A DNA stretch of 52,088 nucleotides from VGKU01 sp964388785 (lineage in GTDB: Bacteria; Patescibacteriota; Patescibacteriia; UBA9934; GWF2-40-263), in the NCBI GenBank assembly GCA_964388785.1, contig CAYMBX010000002.1, forward strand, positions 1-52,088, read 5' to 3'. The notes under the pieces are model-generated. The model was not told the origin of the DNA. It made no database searches and saw nothing but the letters and a program-made list of their open reading frames with translations. Positions 49,329 to 52,088 of the stretch are shown piece after piece; the first letter of the stretch is position 1, and the number at the start of each line of letters is the position of its first letter. The translations under genes were made by a program, and so were the position numbers.

Positions 49329-49826
49329 ATGTGGTCAATACTTTTTGTCCTATTATTTCTTCTTCTTGCATCTGCAGCCTATGCCTCATGGCGCGGAGCG
49401 CCGTGGGTCCCCACCTGGAAGCGCGATCTGGAACGCATTGAGAAATTAGCGCAATTACAGTCAGGAGATCGTTTCGTGGAACTTGGCTGTGGAACGGGAA
49501 GGGTGTGTCAGTATTTGGGGAGAAGGACAACAGCAAAAACATTTGGAGTCGAATTATCTTTCTTACAGTGGCTGTGGGCTCGGGTTTTTGCGAAGCCTTC
49601 AACAATCATTCTCGGGGACGCCTTTCATCATGACCTTTCTTCCTACACGGTTGTCTACATGTTTCTCATGCCCGAGACATACAAAAAAATTCGTGACAAA
49701 TTGACGCGCGAACTCGCCTCCGGGGCGCGGGTGATCACCTACGTTTGGCCAATTTCCGGCTGGACCCCGTCGTATGTCGATCGGGTGGAAGGGAGTCCGG
49801 ATTTGTATGTGTATGTGAAGAAATAA
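49329..49826 (+). CDS. Membrane-anchored class I SAM methyltransferase (FAM173-like)
   Basis: 165 residues. One N-terminal membrane segment (about 3-20) is followed by GAPWVPTWKRDLERIEKLAQLQSGDRFVELGCGTGR (SAM motif I), FGVELSFLQWLWA, IILGDAFHHDLSSYTVVYMFLMPETYKKIRDKL and GARVITYVWP. This order, with PWVPT before the SAM motif, resembles prokaryotic relatives of FAM173/ATPSCKMT lysine methyltransferases. Target unknown. Confidence 0.75.
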   Translation: MWSILFVLLFLLLASAAYASWRGAPWVPTWKRDLERIEKLAQLQSGDRFVELGCGTGRVCQYLGRRTTAKTFGVELSFLQWLWARVFAKPSTIILGDAFHHDLSSYTVVYMFLMPETYKKIRDKLTRELASGARVITYVWPISGWTPSYVDRVEGSPDLYVYVKK

Positions 49827-49835
49827 TTCCCATTC

Positions 49836-49969
49836 TGTCATCCCGAGGCCAGCTGAGCTGGCCGAGCGAGCGCAGTCGCGCTCAGCGCGACGCAGCGAGT
49901 CGAGGGATCTCAAAGACCTCGAGATCCCTCCGCTCGGCCGCGCGTAGCGCGGCCTCGGTCGGGATGACA
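49836..49969. repeat. Palindromic MITE/REP-like element, copy 2
   Basis: 134 bp with inverted ends TGTCATCCCGA/TCGGGATGACA, the inner palindrome GGCCAGCTGAGCTGGCC, an extra GTCGCGCT/GCGCGAC hairpin, a GAGGGATCTC/GAGATCCCTC pair and a GGCCGCGC/GCGCGGCC hairpin. It sits between two convergent genes. Confidence 0.85.
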
Positions 49970-49976
49970 TAAAGAA

Positions 49977-50786
49977 TTATCTGCCCTGTGCTTTCTTTCG
50001 TTTCAACGACCCAATAATCCCTTTCGGGATGTGTTCTTTGATGAGCGTCAAAATTTCATCGGCTGAAAGTTGTGTTGCCGGTGTATCGCCCGGGCTTACC
50101 CCACCATTTTGAATCGTGTTTGCCGCATCGTCGTAATACCATTCCGGAATCGCATCGATACGCCCGACTTCCTGTAGTTGGGTTTGTGACAGATTAAGCT
50201 GAATCTGTTTTTTTTGTGCTTCGGCTTTGCGAAGCGCTTCGATGAGTGGACGCAAATCAATGCTGCGTTCTTGGCGTGTGATGATGTTGGTGTGATTGGA
50301 CGGCCTGCGTTGAATTACCATGTCCATGCGCTTGGCCGCTCGCAAAAATCCGGGAAGCGCCACATTTTCGCTTTTGACGAATGCGGCTTTGAGGTCTGCC
50401 GGACCTTGTTTAAGTTTAAAGACCTGAGCATCACCTGATGCTTGGAGTTCCTCCCATTCTTTTGGCAGCTCCTCCGCACGCTTTTGTTCTTCAACGACAT
50501 GGAAGTGCAGCAGTGGCAAGATATAATCCAAAACTTTTTTGGGGTTATCTGAAAACGCTCGATTCAGATTCATCATCAAGCCGGAAAGTCCGAACGCGCG
50601 ATCGAGAGGATCAGGACTGATCGTGCCTTTTCCTTCAAGATCATCTCGTTTTGCCCACGCGAGAATTTTTTGGAATGCTTTTTGTTTGTCGAGCCCAAGG
50701 TATTTTGCGACAAGACTTGAAGCCGTTTCTTCTCGTTTGCCTGAGGCCTGATTGGCTAAGTGGTGATCAAACAGGCCGCCAAGATC
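49977..50786 (-). CDS. DHH/MYG1-like protein (5' end lost in gap)
   Basis: 269 residues are visible; the N-terminus is in the assembly gap. The first visible residues DLGGLFDHHLANQASGKREETASSLVAKYLGL resemble the MYG1/UPF0160 and DHH phosphoesterase pattern (DxGGxxDHHxxxxxxxRxxxSSAGLVxK). The rest includes helices (DPLDRAFGLSGLMMNLNRAF), a middle domain with VKSENVALPGFLRAAKRMDMVIQRRPSNHTNIIT and a basic tail. It may be a metal-dependent nuclease or phosphoesterase. The 15 residues that appear beyond the gap in this frame belong to the next gene's region. Confidence 0.6.
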   Translation of the reverse strand, partial: DLGGLFDHHLANQASGKREETASSLVAKYLGLDKQKAFQKILAWAKRDDLEGKGTISPDPLDRAFGLSGLMMNLNRAFSDNPKKVLDYILPLLHFHVVEEQKRAEELPKEWEELQASGDAQVFKLKQGPADLKAAFVKSENVALPGFLRAAKRMDMVIQRRPSNHTNIITRQERSIDLRPLIEALRKAEAQKKQIQLNLSQTQLQEVGRIDAIPEWYYDDAANTIQNGGVSPGDTPATQLSADEILTLIKEHIPKGIIGSLKRKKAQGR

Positions 50787-50886
50787 NNNNNNNNNNNNNN
50801 NNNNNNNNNNNNNNNNNNNNNNNNNNNNNNNNNNNNNNNNNNNNNNNNNNNNNNNNNNNNNNNNNNNNNNNNNNNNNNNNNNNNNN
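50787..50886. other. Assembly gap (100 N)
   Basis: Exactly 100 N; it removes the start of the DHH-like gene and the end of the 2H phosphoesterase gene. True length unknown. Confidence 0.98.
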
Positions 50887-51168
50887 ACGGCTGTAACGAT
50901 CTGAGATTTTTGGCGTGAGATAGATATAGCCACTCAGATCGCCATATCCGTCAAATGTGAGTTCTGTTTTTTCGATGGCGGGGAGTTCTTTGAGAATCGC
51001 TGTCAGTGCATCCGTGTCAACCGATTCAAAAAAGCCGACCGTCATGTGATGTTCCGGTCGTTTGATCCGTTTTTCAAGTCCGGACGCACGCCATTGTTGT
51101 ACATGTGGATGGGCTTCGATCGTTTCGTACGGAAGGTCGTACCCGAGCCAGGCAGAAGTGAGGAGCAT
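50887..51168 (-). CDS. 2H phosphoesterase / 2'-5' RNA ligase-like protein (3' end lost in gap)
   Basis: 94 residues are visible from ATG 51168; in-frame starts further up lie in the repeat element. PEHHMTVGFFESV is the first HxT motif of the 2H superfamily, followed by ALTAILKELPAIEKTELTFDGYGDLSGYIYL as expected for these small proteins. The second HxT motif would lie in the gap. Such enzymes act on 2',5' or cyclic phosphates of RNA. Confidence 0.7.
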
Positions 51169-51177
51169 AAAGTTTCC

Positions 51178-51297
51178 TGTCATCCCGAGGCCAGCTGAGC
51201 TGGCCGAGCGAGCGTTTGTCATTTAGTCGAGGGATCCTAAATGCTTCGAGATCCCTCCACGCGTCCGGCCTGAAGGCCGGACTTGGTCGGGATGACA
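51178..51297. repeat. Palindromic MITE/REP-like element, copy 3
   Basis: 120 bp with inverted ends TGTCATCCCGA/TCGGGATGACA, the inner palindrome GGCCAGCTGAGCTGGCC, GAGGGATC/GATCCCTC arms and a GTCCGGCC/GGCCGGAC hairpin. It lies 10 bases upstream of the 2H phosphoesterase start. Confidence 0.85.
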
Positions 51298-51344
51298 ATA
51301 AAATTTGGATGTCAAGTAACGTTAGTATATCAAAAAGAAGAGCC

Positions 51345-51390
51345 CCGCGCGAAGTCGAGTTGGTCCGTGCAGTCGCACGGGACTCTTCTT
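51345..51390 (-). terminator. Terminator of the last cassette, followed by a stray palindrome
   Basis: On the minus strand GAAGAGTCCCG pairs with CGGGGCTCTTC (one bulge), with an inner CCGTGCG/GCACGG stem, followed by TTTTTGAT. The palindrome GGCCAGCTGAGCTGGCC, as in the MITE-like elements, lies at 51394-51410 between the gene end and this terminator. Confidence 0.65.
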
Positions 51391-51429
51391 CTCGGCCAGC
51401 TGAGCTGGCCTCGCGGGGCGAGAGGGGGC

Positions 51430-51936
51430 CTACAGGGTGGCCACCAGGATGTTTCCACCCTTGCTGTCGGGGCCGTAGTTGGTCCCGGGCTCCCGGTCGG
51501 TCAGCGGGTGGTCGCTGGACGACCAGGTCCGCACGAGCGCCGTGGGCGTTCCGGTCGAGGTGGTCGGCTTGACGTTGATCGAGAGGTGGGTTCGCCGTTC
51601 GCCGCCGGACCACGAGGGGGTCACGCGGCGCGCGTTGATCTCGATGAGCCCGGAGACCTTCCCGTCCTCGATCTCGACGCCCTCGTAGATGTGGACCTGC
51701 ACGTTCGCGAGGTCCACGTGCTTGTGGGCGGGAACGTTGCCGGAGGCCGGGACGTCGGTCATCGCGTGCAGGCGCTTGGCCGGGAGGCGGAGCGTTGCGT
51801 TCTCCAGGACCTCGATCCGGAACTTGTCGGTCGTGATCGTGTGGCCCTTGCCCTTGGGGTCGGGCTTGGACGAGGTGTTGTAGGGAGTGAGGTCCGAAAG
51901 CTGGACCAGGAGACCGAAACCGTTGGGCAGGGACAT
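51430..51936 (-). CDS. Hypothetical protein (GC-rich cassette)
   Basis: 168 residues from ATG 51936, preceded by GGAGGAG. There is no signal peptide or membrane segment. The sequence is beta-rich with many Thr, Ser and Pro; stretches such as VPAHKHVDLANVQVHIYEGVEIEDGKVSG and NYGPDSKGGNILVATL suggest a jelly-roll or cupin-like fold, but no family is recognised. Start further upstream (52032) is unlikely because it would run through the leader hairpin. Confidence 0.6.
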   Translation of the reverse strand: MSLPNGFGLLVQLSDLTPYNTSSKPDPKGKGHTITTDKFRIEVLENATLRLPAKRLHAMTDVPASGNVPAHKHVDLANVQVHIYEGVEIEDGKVSGLIEINARRVTPSWSGGERRTHLSINVKPTTSTGTPTALVRTWSSSDHPLTDREPGTNYGPDSKGGNILVATL

Positions 51937-51973
51937 GGATCTCCTCCATTGCAGTTGCTGACGATGCGTGGAA

Positions 51974-52074
51974 GGGGCGGAGATCACACGATCCCGCCCC
52001 CGGTTCAAGCCTTTTCGTATCCGAATTGGCAAGAATGAGAGGCGTGATCTGATGAATCTTGACGCTTAAATGTA
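51974..52074 (-). promoter_or_regulatory. Leader hairpin and likely -10 element of the last cassette
   Basis: GGGGCGG (51974-51980) pairs with CCGCCCC (51994-52000), with an inner GATC/GATC pair. On the minus strand TACATT (52074-52069) could be the -10 element; with a 17-base spacer the -35 element would lie just past the window end. Confidence 0.45.
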
Positions 52075-52088
52075 TCACAAAAAGGCAC

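Noticed and set aside
50887..50933. N-terminus of the DHH-like protein beyond the second gap
   Set aside because: The gap length is arbitrary, so the frame cannot be continued; this stretch belongs to the 2H phosphoesterase gene.

Overview
The window looks like part of a genome of a Patescibacteria/CPR bacterium, possibly near the Uhrbacteria/Magasanikbacteria (inference, no 16S present). Supporting signs are compact or trimmed housekeeping proteins (a MurE without its N-terminal domain, UvrA without its insertion domain, UvrC without a C-terminal HhH region), a TrmB-type regulator, an alpha-2-macroglobulin downstream of an ECF sigma factor, a MEMO-CapA fusion, use of the standard code (many genes end in TGA) and many small proteins of unknown function. 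Two runs of exactly 100 N (48902-49001, 50787-50886) show that this is a scaffold.

Left part (1-10.6 kb): end of murD and murE, a PH-domain membrane protein, an FtsB/DivIC-like protein, a SurA-like protein, tRNA-Thr, a MacA/MacB-type efflux operon, tRNA-Gly, an RlpA-like protein, ftsE-ftsX and a DUF1294 protein. This is mostly cell-envelope and division machinery.

Middle part (10.6-26.4 kb): an accessory region in which most genes have visibly GC-rich codons, good Shine-Dalgarno sequences, their own TTGACA-17-TAnnnT promoter, usually a hairpin between promoter and start codon, and often their own hairpin-T terminator. It contains a serpin-like protein, small membrane proteins, an SDR oxidoreductase, an NadM-like NMN adenylyltransferase, a CinA-like/nucleotidyltransferase fusion, a lipoprotein, a USP-CDF pair, a very long TPM-domain membrane protein, and a four-gene operon with 4-base overlaps: a CoaD-CoaE fusion, an HD phosphohydrolase, a Ser/Thr kinase and a vWA protein. 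The same cassette layout recurs singly at 45.8 kb and, partly, at 51.9 kb.

Right part (26.5-52 kb): a TrmB-like regulator with a perfect 20-bp palindrome in its leader, uvrB-uvrA, a cupredoxin lipoprotein, uvrC, a chain of overlapping genes (small membrane protein, ECF sigma factor, 1691-residue alpha-2-macroglobulin, MEMO-CapA fusion), the head of a dcw cluster (mraZ with its 10-bp-spaced operator, rsmH, ftsL), cysS, a GH-like lipoprotein, a Nudix-CobO fusion, a rearranged tRNA cluster around an assembly gap, a membrane-anchored methyltransferase, and two genes cut by the second gap.

The points most worth following are the vWA-kinase-HD-CoaDE operon, the serpin-like protein, the sigma/alpha-2-macroglobulin pair in which the macroglobulin may itself be the anti-sigma factor, the standardised GC-rich gene cassettes, and two families of palindromic elements that keep a loop or core while the stems change but stay paired.
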